Positions 39,434-47,978 of a stretch of 64,000 nucleotides of DNA are shown here, piece after piece. The stretch comes from Pseudoalteromonas shioyasakiensis (GTDB taxonomy: Bacteria > Pseudomonadota > Gammaproteobacteria > Enterobacterales > Alteromonadaceae), in NCBI RefSeq assembly GCF_019134595.1, contig NZ_CP077771.1, positions 744,001-808,000 of the forward strand, read 5' to 3'. A program made the position numbers and the translations under genes. Each line of letters begins with the position of its first letter. Position 1 is the stretch's first letter. The notes under the pieces are model-generated. The model did no database searches and was not told the DNA's origin. It was given only the letters and a program-made list of their open reading frames with translations.

Positions 39434-39925
39434 ATGAAGTATATTATCGGTACCCTTATCTTAACGATGAGTGCATTTAGTCATGCAGAAAACGCCTCTT
39501 CACAACGTTTAGAATTACCGCAAATCACAGTACAAAAAAATGGCACTCAGTACCCAATGACTGGGCTCGACAAGTATTTCACGGGCAAAGTACGCGTCGA
39601 GCCTAGTTTCCAAGCTCATGGCGAAGCTAAAGCCGCTGGTGCAATGGTAACCTTTGAGCCCGGTGCTCGAACAAACTGGCACACTCACCCTGTTGGCCAA
39701 ACCTTAATTGTTACATCAGGTATGGGCTGGGTTAATCAGTGGCATGGACAACCTCAGGTTATAAAACCAGGTGACGTTGTACATATTCCTGCTAATGTTA
39801 AACATTGGCACGGCGCTACAGATAAAACAGCCATGATGCACTTGGCCATTCAAGAGTCAAAAGACGGTAAGGTTGTTGATTGGTTAGAACCAGTAACAGA
39901 TAAGCAATATTTAAAAAAGCAGTAA
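39434..39925 (+). CDS. Exported cupin domain protein
   Basis: The ATG at 39434 has GGAG six bases upstream and begins a clear signal peptide (about residues 1-18, ending SHA), giving 163 residues. The cupin core carries the metal-binding motif ARTNWHTHPVGQ, a late His in HIPANVKHWHGA, and ends with VVDWLEPVTDKQYL. It is a close paralogue of the cytoplasmic cupin at 43094. Cupins of this group bind a metal ion; the reaction is unknown. It is followed two bases later by a cyclophilin-like gene and is divergent from the YqhC-type regulator. Confidence 0.85.
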   Translation: MKYIIGTLILTMSAFSHAENASSQRLELPQITVQKNGTQYPMTGLDKYFTGKVRVEPSFQAHGEAKAAGAMVTFEPGARTNWHTHPVGQTLIVTSGMGWVNQWHGQPQVIKPGDVVHIPANVKHWHGATDKTAMMHLAIQESKDGKVVDWLEPVTDKQYLKKQ

Positions 39926-39927
39926 AG

Positions 39928-40287
39928 ATGGTCAGTGAAATGCAAATAAAATTCATCAGTAACGGCAAAACCATGCAAGCGACTCTAGAAAGTAACAATG
40001 CCGCTAAGCATTTTTATCAACTTCTACCATTGACTCTTAAAGTAGAAGACTTTGCCAGTGCGGAGAAAATTGCCACTTTACCAGAGAAATTAAATCTACA
40101 AGGCTTACCTGCTGGCACCGATGCTAACGCAGGAGACATCACTTATTACGCACCTTGGGGTAACCTTGCGCTCTTTTATAAGCAACAAAGTTACGCAAAT
40201 GGCCTAATAAAACTTGGCAAAATAACGGGCGATAGTCAGTTTTTTAAAGGGTTAGGCCAGGCAGATGTCACTATAGAGGCCTTGTAG
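39928..40287 (+). CDS. Cyclophilin-like fold protein
   Basis: A 119-residue protein whose blocks (IKFISNGKTMQATLESNNAAKHFYQLLP near the start, PAGTDANAGDITYYAPWGNLALFYK in the middle, and a C-terminal DVTIEAL) match the bacterial cyclophilin-like family. These small barrels are not proven prolyl isomerases. It starts two bases after the exported cupin and was probably recruited to the same operon. It has no signal peptide. A strong terminator follows, so the operon is cupin plus cyclophilin-like protein. Confidence 0.8.
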   Translation: MVSEMQIKFISNGKTMQATLESNNAAKHFYQLLPLTLKVEDFASAEKIATLPEKLNLQGLPAGTDANAGDITYYAPWGNLALFYKQQSYANGLIKLGKITGDSQFFKGLGQADVTIEAL

Positions 40288-40310
40288 TAGATACTAACTC
40301 TCCAGTTAGC

Positions 40311-40346
40311 AAAGCTGCTTTTGTACGCCACAAAGCAGCTTTTTTA
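40311..40346 (+). terminator. Terminator of the cupin/cyclophilin-like operon
   Basis: AAAGCTGCTTTTGT pairs with ACAAAGCAGCTTT, with a single bulged T, and a T-run follows. It sits 23 bases after the stop and may also help end the convergent gene. Confidence 0.85.
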
Positions 40347-40356
40347 TTGCCTGATT

Positions 40357-41736
40357 TTATCGACCAAGTGCTTTTAAAACATCACGGGTAAAATCATGTT
40401 CACTAAAGCCTTTAAGTCCTGCAAGGTCATACCCACGCCTAACAATCACTAACTGCTCGCTTGGAATGATCACTAAAAATTGACCACGGTTGCCTCGCGC
40501 TGCAATGGTGTCATTGGGTAATTCAGGGAAACGTTCGTTATAAAGCCACCACTGTGCGCCGTATCCCGGTGCTGTTTCTGGGGGTTGAGCAGGAGCTGGT
40601 TTACTAATATAACTTAACCAGTCTTTTGGTAATATTTGCTCCCTTTTCCAGCGGCCATTATTCAGATGTAATAGCCCTAAGCGAGCAAGATCCCGTGAAG
40701 TAGTCCACACTTGCGATGACAAAATAAAGTCACTTTGCCAATCTGACTCTAAAAACGTGTGCTGCATGCCGATTTTATCGAGTAAGTTGTCATATGGGTA
40801 ACGCAAATAGCTCGCCTCATCGTTGAACGTTTCTCGTAAGGTACGTAGTGCTAACATGGTGTCGTTATTAGCGTATTTCCAGCGGCTACCTGGCTTTACT
40901 TCTAATGCGGTATGCGTTGCAGTATCAGACACTAAACCGCCGCCCATATATACCCGATCCGTCCGGTTGCCCGCTTTATTACTGTCTAAGCCTGATGCCA
41001 TATGAAGTAAGTTTTCAAGGGTAATTTCACCACGAGGGTCAAGTGGATGAGACCAGCTTTCAAGGCCCGCAGGCTTTGTAACATCAAGTCGTTTTTGCGC
41101 TACCGCCACACCAATAATGCTCGCGCCAATACTTTTTGCAACAGACCAAGTACGCTGGGCGGTTTCAGGGGTAAAGCCTGCTTTATATTGCTCTGCTAGA
41201 ATGGCCTGAGGGCTTGCTATTAAAATTGCCGAAGTTCGTGCGCCTTCACCATAATGACGAGTAAAAGCCTGTGTAATAACCTCATCAAGCGCCTTATTGC
41301 CCGTAGATTTATTAACACCATTTAGCGTTTGCCAAGGCTTACCATCATCCTTTTGGTAAGCTAAGTTTTCTTTAAACGGTGCTTGCACGAGTGTTGCAGC
41401 TTTAAGGCTTGCCCCTACGGGTAAATCAACACAGCCTAAACGAGGACGCCACACCGATATGCGCTGTTTATCTTTATCGTAATCAACAATGACTCGTTTG
41501 TGCTCACTATCAATGTTCGCTTGCAGTGTTTTTACGGTGTCTGCGATTAAAGGGTAAATACCGGTAAGTTCATCAATATCGATTTGATCTTTGCTTTTAC
41601 CAGCGTTAAACGTGGCACTACAGGTAAAATTGGCGACGTACCCAGCGGCATAAGCGTTCAAGGTTGTATCTGTTTCTTCGCTACAAACAAAAAAGCTAGT
41701 GCACAACAACGTACTTAGGAAGGTTATTTTTTTCAT
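40357..41736 (-). CDS. Exported serine hydrolase of the beta-lactamase (class C) fold
   Basis: A 459-residue protein with an N-terminal signal (residues 1-19) and a serine-hydrolase domain from about residue 150. The SxxK nucleophile motif is SVAKSIG, and a Tyr-x-Asn motif appears in KYANNDTML. The third motif is not clear (ARGNRGQF in place of a KTG-like box). Such proteins act as esterases or peptidases on cell wall or small esters, and most do not confer drug resistance. It stands alone on the minus strand between the cupin operon and the alcohol dehydrogenase gene. Confidence 0.85.
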   Translation of the reverse strand: MKKITFLSTLLCTSFFVCSEETDTTLNAYAAGYVANFTCSATFNAGKSKDQIDIDELTGIYPLIADTVKTLQANIDSEHKRVIVDYDKDKQRISVWRPRLGCVDLPVGASLKAATLVQAPFKENLAYQKDDGKPWQTLNGVNKSTGNKALDEVITQAFTRHYGEGARTSAILIASPQAILAEQYKAGFTPETAQRTWSVAKSIGASIIGVAVAQKRLDVTKPAGLESWSHPLDPRGEITLENLLHMASGLDSNKAGNRTDRVYMGGGLVSDTATHTALEVKPGSRWKYANNDTMLALRTLRETFNDEASYLRYPYDNLLDKIGMQHTFLESDWQSDFILSSQVWTTSRDLARLGLLHLNNGRWKREQILPKDWLSYISKPAPAQPPETAPGYGAQWWLYNERFPELPNDTIAARGNRGQFLVIIPSEQLVIVRRGYDLAGLKGFSEHDFTRDVLKALGR

Positions 41737-41845
41737 TATTACTCCTTGGGGGCCAAAGAGTTTAAGTTAGCAAAAGAAAAAAATAATGATATGTTTTTAC
41801 GGTAGTATTCGCTCTTTAAGCGACAAATCACCGAATAAAAAAGGA

Positions 41846-41877
41846 ACAAAAAAAACGCCATACCTGATATGGCGTTT
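41846..41877 (-). terminator. Terminator of the alcohol dehydrogenase gene
   Basis: AAACGCCATA (41853-41862) and TATGGCGTTT (41868-41877) form a perfect ten-base stem, with a long T-run on the minus strand. Confidence 0.9.
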
Positions 41878-41900
41878 GGCTTACTCAATCTAAACTGAAA

Positions 41901-43082
41901 TTAAAATGTTGAGGCATCAATTACATAACGATAACGCGCTTTTTTATCCACCACGCTTTGCCATGCATTATTAATTTCAGAGGCTTTGATTAACTGGGTT
42001 GCTGGCAGAATATTATTCTTAGCGCAGTAATCAACAACTTCTTGCGTTTCTTGCATATCACCAATTAACGAAGCATTAAAGTTTACGCGGCTTGCAGCCA
42101 ATGCTAATGCATTCATATTTAATGAAAATTCTTCTGGCATACCCACTTGGGTGTACGTGCCAAATGGTTTTACTAATGAAGCATATTTAGCGACATCATA
42201 TTTCACTGGCAAGGTATTAATTAAATAATCAAGCTGTGATTTATGCTCGTTGTAAGCGCCTTCACCGTCAACAACAACCACTTTAGCGCCAAAAGCTTTA
42301 ATGTCGGCTACTTTATCTTTAGAGCTAGTGAATGCGTAGACATCAGCACCTTGCGACGCAGCTAATTTAACAGCTAAGTGCCCAAGCCCACCAATACCAA
42401 CAACACCTACTTTATCCCCTTTTTTCAAGTTGAATTTAAGCAGCGGAGAATACGTTGTAATGCCGGCACATAATAAAGGCGCTGCATGCTCTAAACTAAT
42501 GTTTTCAGGAATATGCACTGCAAAGTGATCGCGAACGACGATGTTATTCGAATAGCCACCTTGTGTAATACCTGTCGGTGAGCGCTCATCAGGGTAGCCA
42601 TAAGTGAATTTGGTTTCTGGGCAATATTGCTCGCCCTCATCTTTACAGCTATTACAGTCAAGACAGCTATCAACCATACAACCTACACCAGCACGGTCGC
42701 CTACTTTAAACTTAGTCACATTCTTACCGACTGCAGTTACGATCCCTGCAATTTCATGGCCCGGCACTTGAGGGTATTGCTGTGCGCCCCAATGACCTTT
42801 CATCTGATGAATATCTGAGTGGCAAATACTGGCGAATTTAATTTCGATTAAAATATCGTTATCGCCTACTGGGCGTCTTTCGAACTCCCATGGTTTTAGT
42901 AAGCCTGAATTATCAAAAGCCGCATAGCCACGTGATTTTATATTGCCATTTGCAAGCTGCTCAGATGATGCTGCAAATGAAGGCGCCGCAAAGCCGCCTA
43001 ATAAAAGGCCTGCACCTAAAGCTGAACTCGTTTTAATAAAATTACGACGTGATAAGTCTTGCGTTTCATGTTTGTCACACAT
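41901..43082 (-). CDS. Tat-exported zinc alcohol dehydrogenase (YahK-like)
   Basis: A 393-residue medium-chain dehydrogenase. The N-terminus has a twin-arginine signal (LSRRNFIKTSSALGAGLL, ending APSFA), unusual because most members are cytoplasmic. Catalytic zinc ligands are in ICHSDIHQ and PGHEIAG; the structural zinc cysteines are in CLDCNSCKDEGEQYC. The NAD(P) loop is VGIGGLGHLAVK. It resembles the cinnamyl-alcohol/aldehyde reductase YahK, which reduces aldehydes using NADPH. The cofactor would have to be bound before export or retained, a point of interest. A cupin gene lies 11 bases upstream on the same strand, so the two are likely co-transcribed. Confidence 0.88.
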   Translation of the reverse strand: MCDKHETQDLSRRNFIKTSSALGAGLLLGGFAAPSFAASSEQLANGNIKSRGYAAFDNSGLLKPWEFERRPVGDNDILIEIKFASICHSDIHQMKGHWGAQQYPQVPGHEIAGIVTAVGKNVTKFKVGDRAGVGCMVDSCLDCNSCKDEGEQYCPETKFTYGYPDERSPTGITQGGYSNNIVVRDHFAVHIPENISLEHAAPLLCAGITTYSPLLKFNLKKGDKVGVVGIGGLGHLAVKLAASQGADVYAFTSSKDKVADIKAFGAKVVVVDGEGAYNEHKSQLDYLINTLPVKYDVAKYASLVKPFGTYTQVGMPEEFSLNMNALALAASRVNFNASLIGDMQETQEVVDYCAKNNILPATQLIKASEINNAWQSVVDKKARYRYVIDASTF

Positions 43083-43093
43083 TTCAATGTACC

Positions 43094-43516
43094 TTATGCT
43101 AAATAATCTTCATCTGAAACAGCTTCGAACCAGTCAACAGGTTTACCATCGAGTGCTTCTTGAACTGCTACATGCTTCATTGCACTATCAGCAGTCGCAC
43201 CATGCCAGTGCCTTTTACCGCAGTTACACCAAATTAAATCACCTGGATTGATTACTGTTTTCTCACCACCCTCGCACTGTGTCCAACCTTGGCCTTCTGT
43301 AACTAATAAAACTTGGCCGAGTGGATGAGAATGCCAATTTGTGCGAGCACCTTTTGAAAACTCCACCACAGCAACACCAACGCGAGAAGGTGCTGGTGCA
43401 TTAAATAAAGTACTAATTTGCACTTTACCTGTGAAACATTCTGCTGGCCCTGCGATTGGATCTTGAGAACCTGACTTAATTACTTGCATATCGTTTGTTT
43501 GCGCTGAATCACTCAT
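43094..43516 (-). CDS. Cupin domain protein
   Basis: A 140-residue cytoplasmic cupin with ARTNWHSHPLGQ, then CNCGKRHWHGA and VDWFEAVSDEDYL. It aligns over its length with the exported cupin at 39434, so the two are paralogues placed in separate operons of one neighbourhood. It is followed after 11 bases by the Tat-exported alcohol dehydrogenase. An AAGGAGAAACAT ribosome site precedes it. A cysteine in CNCG next to the metal motif is not in the paralogue. Role unknown, perhaps in aldehyde or quinone metabolism. Confidence 0.87.
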   Translation of the reverse strand: MSDSAQTNDMQVIKSGSQDPIAGPAECFTGKVQISTLFNAPAPSRVGVAVVEFSKGARTNWHSHPLGQVLLVTEGQGWTQCEGGEKTVINPGDLIWCNCGKRHWHGATADSAMKHVAVQEALDGKPVDWFEAVSDEDYLA

Positions 43517-43703
43517 ATGTTTCTCCTTGGGTTGCTTAGGTTTTGCTCTACTATTTCAGTCTAAAGCATAGTTAAAAACCATAAATGCCTGAAGCTCGCG
43601 CTTTCTTGCCTATTTGTGTAAAAAAGTTTTTAAAGCCTTTAAACCTTTTTTATCAGCACCTGCGACTAAGCTAATAACACCACACATATAAAAGGGAAGA
43701 ACC

Positions 43704-44441
43704 ATGTTAAGTACAGTAAAAACACTCTCACTCATTGCCGCAGGCTTATTATCAGCACAAACATTTGCTTGGGGTGATATGCCACTACAAGAAACTAAAA
43801 ACCTAACGCTAGATGCAGCCTCATTAAGCACTTTAAAAGTAGAAGCGGGCTCTGGCTTTTTACACATTACCGGTAGTGACAGTGATGAAGTAACCGTTAA
43901 AGCCGAGATTTATCAAGAAAAGCCTCATGATGAATACTGTTTAGACCTTGAAGCCAAAGGCAATAACGCAGCACTTAGTGCAGGCCAGTGCGATTACCAC
44001 ACCAATAAGCAAACTCGCATTGATTTAACTGTTTCTATCCCTCGTTCATTTAATGTTGATGTGCACGATGGCTCTGGCGAAATTATCATTAGCAAAGTTG
44101 CGAATACTGTGATCAACGATGGTTCAGGTTCAATTACCGCAAATGACATTGAAGGCACATTAGAAATCAATGATGGTTCGGGTAGCATAGAGGCACGTAA
44201 TATCAGCCGTGATATTAAAATTCATGACGGCTCAGGTAATATTGATGTTGCCAACGCACAGGGCAATATTGAAGTACACGATGGCTCTGGTGGTATCGAC
44301 TTAAATGATATTTCGGGTGATGTCGTCGTTTCAGATGGCTCAGGAAGCATTCGCGTAGATACTGCGGCAAACTTTGAGTTACTAAGTGATGGTTCTGGCT
44401 CAGTAAAAGTAACTAACATTGCTGGTAAAACTAAGATGTAA
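43704..44441 (+). CDS. Secreted protein with seven 18-residue DGSG solenoid repeats
   Basis: A 245-residue exported protein; the signal peptide covers about residues 1-22 (ending TFA). Residues 35-115 form an N-terminal beta region (LKVEAGSGFLHITGSDSDEVTVKAEI) as in DUF4097-type adhesin-like proteins. From residue 122 there are seven DGSG tetrapeptides at 122, 139, 157, 175, 193, 211 and 229, a period of 17 then 18 residues, each with a beta strand before and after. This is the pattern of a right-handed beta-solenoid. Location is periplasmic or extracellular; function unknown. A terminator follows, so it is monocistronic. Confidence 0.85.
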   Translation: MLSTVKTLSLIAAGLLSAQTFAWGDMPLQETKNLTLDAASLSTLKVEAGSGFLHITGSDSDEVTVKAEIYQEKPHDEYCLDLEAKGNNAALSAGQCDYHTNKQTRIDLTVSIPRSFNVDVHDGSGEIIISKVANTVINDGSGSITANDIEGTLEINDGSGSIEARNISRDIKIHDGSGNIDVANAQGNIEVHDGSGGIDLNDISGDVVVSDGSGSIRVDTAANFELLSDGSGSVKVTNIAGKTKM

Positions 44442-44469
44442 GCTCACGCGTTTACAGTTATTAGAAACT

Positions 44470-44497
44470 AAAATGCCTTCCTTTACGAAGGCATTTT
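44470..44497 (+). terminator. Terminator of the solenoid-protein gene
   Basis: AAAATGCCTTC and GAAGGCATTTT form an 11-base stem with a CTTTAC loop, 28 bases after the stop. Confidence 0.85.
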
Positions 44498-44593
44498 GCT
44501 TTGTAATTACCAATCTTTATTAGCATTTTTACAAGGGCTTAGGTATCCTTTAGGAAACGTTTAAGGAACTGCTATTTAAAAGGATAGCCTGAT

Positions 44594-45106
44594 ATGAAAA
44601 AGCCACTCGCCGCCTTACTAACTGGCCTTGTTTTAACAGGTTGTACAGGACTAACAACTGAACAACAAACGGCCATTGATAACTTAACCCCATGCGAGAA
44701 AATTAACGCCCTATTAGGTGCTTACGACAACCGCTTTGAAGGCTTAAAACGTAGCCGTGTAAATACTAAATACATGGAAACATGGACAGCAAAATACAAC
44801 CTGATTGCCGATAACTGTCAAATCACGGCGCTTGATAAAGACAATGTTACCTACCGCTGTGTAGGCAACTACGAGCAACAGCAACAAGCTGTCGCTGATC
44901 ACACCCGTGCGGTTAATTTTACTCAAGCTTGTTTAGCAGGTAATAATTGGCATCAAACACAAAAAGAGTCTGCTGAATCGTTACGCACCACGTTTGTGCT
45001 TGACGAAAACAACCCTGTTATCTCAATTCATTCGGGTAAAACCCTATCGCGTAAACAGCCTTGGTCTACTACCCTTGAAATTGGTAAGCCAATTGAAGGT
45101 AAGTAA
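44594..45106 (+). CDS. Lipoprotein, unknown function
   Basis: A 170-residue protein with a lipoprotein signal (MKKPLAALLTGLVLTGC, Cys17 in the lipobox LTGC). The mature part is polar, with TPCEKINALLGAYDNRFEGLK at about residues 32-52, four further cysteines that may pair, and basic stretches. I recognise no domain, though the start resembles a small group of lipoproteins in Alteromonadales. A terminator follows nine bases later. Confidence 0.75.
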   Translation: MKKPLAALLTGLVLTGCTGLTTEQQTAIDNLTPCEKINALLGAYDNRFEGLKRSRVNTKYMETWTAKYNLIADNCQITALDKDNVTYRCVGNYEQQQQAVADHTRAVNFTQACLAGNNWHQTQKESAESLRTTFVLDENNPVISIHSGKTLSRKQPWSTTLEIGKPIEGK

Positions 45107-45115
45107 TACATTTTG

Positions 45116-45145
45116 GAAGGCTAATAGACATTAGCCTTCGTATCT
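45116..45145 (+). terminator. Terminator after the lipoprotein gene
   Basis: GAAGGCTAAT (45116-45125) and ATTAGCCTTC (45130-45139) are a perfect ten-base stem with an AGAC loop. The T-run is weak. Confidence 0.7.
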
Positions 45146-45147
45146 CT

Positions 45148-45333
45148 ATGACAAATTCAAAAAAAACAACCAGCCAATTTAAAACAGATTGCATCGGTCA
45201 ATGTCATCGCCTAAATGGCTTTTGCACTGGCTGTGGTCGCAGTAATGATGAGATTTTTGATTGGATAATTTTATCCGAGCAAGAAAAGCAAGCGATTTTA
45301 AATACTCCTCGCCCTGACATAAAAGCGAAATAG
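45148..45333 (+). CDS. DUF1289 family zinc-finger-like protein
   Basis: This 61-residue protein shows the DUF1289 pattern: DCIGQCHRLNGFCTGCGRSNDEIFDWIILSEQEK, with four cysteines spaced as CxxxC and CxxC, probably binding a metal. Such small cytoplasmic proteins are often fused or adjacent to other enzymes, but their role is not known. It lies between a lipoprotein and a glycosyltransferase gene. No strong ribosome site is visible before the ATG. Confidence 0.8.
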   Translation: MTNSKKTTSQFKTDCIGQCHRLNGFCTGCGRSNDEIFDWIILSEQEKQAILNTPRPDIKAK

Positions 45334-45397
45334 TTCTGACACCCAAGCGTCATTAAAGCTTGTTAGCCTGATTCAAACTGACCATCAGGTAACGATA

Positions 45398-46192
45398 ATG
45401 ACCGCTATTTTTGTAATTAACTTAGCAAGCTCTACTGAACGATTAAACCGTGTTAGCCATGAGCTAAATGCACAAAATTTGGCATTTGAACGCCTTGATG
45501 CAATTGATGGTAGAGAGCTGTCTGATACAGCGATTGCCCAGCATTACAGTGCTGATTTAAATCTAAAAAAATACCATAAACCTTTGAGTAAAGGTGAAAT
45601 TGGCTGTTACCTGAGTCACAGAAAAGCATGGCAAACCATTGTCGATAGGCAATTAGATTACGCCATTATTTTAGAAGATGACTTTGTTCTCGACCGCTCT
45701 ATTCACAGTGCAATTGAAAACATTAGTACATTAAAACAGCCTTGGCAGCTAATTAAATTGGCCGCTTATAAAGACCGAAATCGAGACATTGCTTTTATAA
45801 AACCCCTTGCTGATGAGCAACACTTAGTCATTCATAAAAAGCTTATGTCTGGCTGCTGTGCAACTGCTGTTAGTTTTGAAGGTGCAAAAGCGCTGTTACA
45901 AGCCACAGCCACATTTGGCCGCCCCGTTGACTGCGATTTACAACATGTGTGGGAAACCGGTGTTTATGGATACTCTTTGCTGCCCTACCCAGTGTCACAA
46001 CCGGATAGTTCACAAAGCGATATTCGGGATAGATCAACCAAAGTTAAAAAGTCGTTTTGGCGACGTAAAAAACAGCAACTTCATAGTGCACTACTAAACA
46101 CAAAGTACACAAAGCAGTTTGTAAAAGCGCAGCTAGTACCGAACAAAAAGAAAGGAGCCGCAGCTCCTCTCTTACCTATCAAAAATCATTAA
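45398..46192 (+). CDS. Glycosyltransferase family 25 protein
   Basis: A 264-residue enzyme like LPS galactosyltransferases of the LgtB/Lex2 family. Signature blocks are IFVINLASSTERLNRV, FERLDAIDGREL, GEIGCYLSHRKAWQ and IILEDDFVL (the DxD-like metal motif), and a late GCCATAVSFEGAKALL. It would add a sugar to lipopolysaccharide or a related surface glycan at the inner face of the membrane. The C-terminal 45 residues are strongly basic, suiting membrane contact. It is not in a larger surface-polysaccharide cluster, which is somewhat unusual. It converges on the M61 gene with only four bases between stops. Confidence 0.88.
   Translation: MTAIFVINLASSTERLNRVSHELNAQNLAFERLDAIDGRELSDTAIAQHYSADLNLKKYHKPLSKGEIGCYLSHRKAWQTIVDRQLDYAIILEDDFVLDRSIHSAIENISTLKQPWQLIKLAAYKDRNRDIAFIKPLADEQHLVIHKKLMSGCCATAVSFEGAKALLQATATFGRPVDCDLQHVWETGVYGYSLLPYPVSQPDSSQSDIRDRSTKVKKSFWRRKKQQLHSALLNTKYTKQFVKAQLVPNKKKGAAAPLLPIKNH
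46143..46168 (-). terminator. Terminator of the M61 gene inside the glycosyltransferase gene
   Basis: AGGAGC (46153-46158) and GCTCCT (46163-46168) pair around a four-base loop. On the minus strand this is followed by TTTCTTTTTG, so it acts for the M61 peptidase gene even though it lies within the convergent reading frame. Confidence 0.6.
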
Positions 46193-46196
46193 CGAT

Positions 46197-47978
46197 TTAT
46201 TTTGCCTGGTTTGGGTGGTCAACACCCATCCACGCTTTAAACAATGCCATTTGAGCTGGTGTTGCATCTTTTAATGCTTTGACCTTTTTCTCTTTATCAA
46301 AGTCTTCGCTAAGTGTTAGCGTTGTGCTTTGTAATGCATCGCGTCGAATGAAATCAACAGTCACTGTGTCGCCTGCTTTAAACGTTTCGAGGCTGGCTGT
46401 TAAATCTTTACCAACATGCTTTTTGTTAAACGCAACAATTTTGTCATCAGTCGTTAAGCCCGCTTGCCATGCAGCGCCACCACGGCGAACATGAGTTAGG
46501 GTTAATAACTCACCGCTGTTTTTTGCAAACGAATCAATACTAGGTACTGATTTTGCGCCTTCAGGGCGAATTAAACCTAAGCCTACTTTTGCAAGTAGCT
46601 CATCAAAGTCGATAGCAGCTGGCTCATCCACATTCGCTTGCCACCAAGCGCTGTAATCACGACCTGTAAGCTCTTTTAAAATTGCTTTAACATCATCTGG
46701 CGTAAAACCATCTGGTAAACGATGCTTGTTATAAAGCGCGCGGTGAACGTCGCGGTAACTGATTTTGCCATCGCTTTTTTCTAGCAAATCAATATCAAGC
46801 GCCATTGAAATCAATGAACCTTCTAAATAGATATTAGTGCTGTAGTTGCGTGCATGATCGCCGCCTTGGTTGATCCACTTATCAAAGCTTGTTTCAGTTG
46901 CGCTTTGCACTTCGCGACCTGGTGTTTGTAAGTGACGATTAACGGTTTTAGTCAGCGTACCGAAGAACTCATCAGTTGTTTCAATGCCTGCGCGCACCAT
47001 TAAGTGATCTTCAAAGTAGCTGGTTGAGCCCTCTGCAATCCATAAAGTTTTCGCGTAGTTAATATTGGTGTAGTCATACGGCGCGATACCTTTAGGGCGG
47101 TATGCTTTTACGTTCCACGTATGAATAAATTCGTGAGCTGCGGTGCTGATAAACGCAAGGTAATCTTTACGAGAACCAAAACGGTCACGTGGGCGCTGAA
47201 TAATGGTTGAGTTTAAATGCTCTGTTGCACCGCCTGCACCTGACGTAGCATGTACCATAAATACATAACGCTCATACGGGTAGTTATCCCAAATTACGTT
47301 GCCGGTTGTCACTAGCTTTTTAAGGTCAGTTAGCATTTGATCTACGTCGTAGTTACCTTCACCCCAAATAACGAGTTCATATTCACGACCATCAAAAGTG
47401 AACTTGTGTAGCTCATTGATACCCGTTTCGATTGGTGAATCAACTAAAATATCGTAATCAGCGGCTTTAAAGCTGTGTTTAGAACCCGCATTTTCCATAC
47501 CCGATACTGAGCGCCATTCTTTTGGTACATTTAGCTCAACTTTAACTGGGTCTTGGCGGAATGATTCGCTGAACATGAAAAAGCCAGAAGCATCAATGAA
47601 AGCATGACTGTCATCAATATGACGAGCACGTTTACCTAGCTCGTTAGCGTAAACTTGGTAATCTACATTGACTTGTGTTGGTTCGTTTAGGTGAACACGC
47701 CAAGTGCTGTGGTCAATTTTTTCCCACTTTAATGCCTTACCATCATCATCTTTTGCTTCGAAAAAGCGCACGCCATTGGCAAGATTTAAAATTTCGTAAC
47801 GGCCAGTACGCCAAGCTGGAAGTTTAATATCTAAATGTGCTTGTGCTGTTTGCGGAAACTCAACACTTACATTACCTAAATGGTGCTCTGGCTGAGTGAT
47901 AGACAGTGAGTAGTTTACATCTGCAAACACACTGCTAGAACAGGCCGCCAAAATAGACATTGCCAAAAACTTTTTCAT
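46197..47978 (-). CDS. Exported M61 family metallopeptidase with PDZ domain
   Basis: The ATG at 47978 begins a signal peptide (about 1-20, ending VFA), giving 593 residues. The M61 N-terminal beta domain is followed by a thermolysin-like catalytic domain with AAHEFIHTWNVKAYRP (HExxH) and the glutamate in WIAEGSTSYFEDHL. A PDZ domain lies at about residues 480-570 (LTHVRRGGAAWQAGLTTDDKIVAFN). Relatives are glycyl aminopeptidases acting on peptides in the periplasm. It is monocistronic and convergent with the glycosyltransferase. Confidence 0.92.
   Translation of the reverse strand: MKKFLAMSILAACSSSVFADVNYSLSITQPEHHLGNVSVEFPQTAQAHLDIKLPAWRTGRYEILNLANGVRFFEAKDDDGKALKWEKIDHSTWRVHLNEPTQVNVDYQVYANELGKRARHIDDSHAFIDASGFFMFSESFRQDPVKVELNVPKEWRSVSGMENAGSKHSFKAADYDILVDSPIETGINELHKFTFDGREYELVIWGEGNYDVDQMLTDLKKLVTTGNVIWDNYPYERYVFMVHATSGAGGATEHLNSTIIQRPRDRFGSRKDYLAFISTAAHEFIHTWNVKAYRPKGIAPYDYTNINYAKTLWIAEGSTSYFEDHLMVRAGIETTDEFFGTLTKTVNRHLQTPGREVQSATETSFDKWINQGGDHARNYSTNIYLEGSLISMALDIDLLEKSDGKISYRDVHRALYNKHRLPDGFTPDDVKAILKELTGRDYSAWWQANVDEPAAIDFDELLAKVGLGLIRPEGAKSVPSIDSFAKNSGELLTLTHVRRGGAAWQAGLTTDDKIVAFNKKHVGKDLTASLETFKAGDTVTVDFIRRDALQSTTLTLSEDFDKEKKVKALKDATPAQMALFKAWMGVDHPNQAK

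Noticed and set aside
40357..41736. Beta-lactamase-fold gene considered as a resistance determinant
   Set aside because: SVAK and YAN motifs show only the general serine-hydrolase fold; no clear KTG box or resistance context is seen, so it is called a serine hydrolase.
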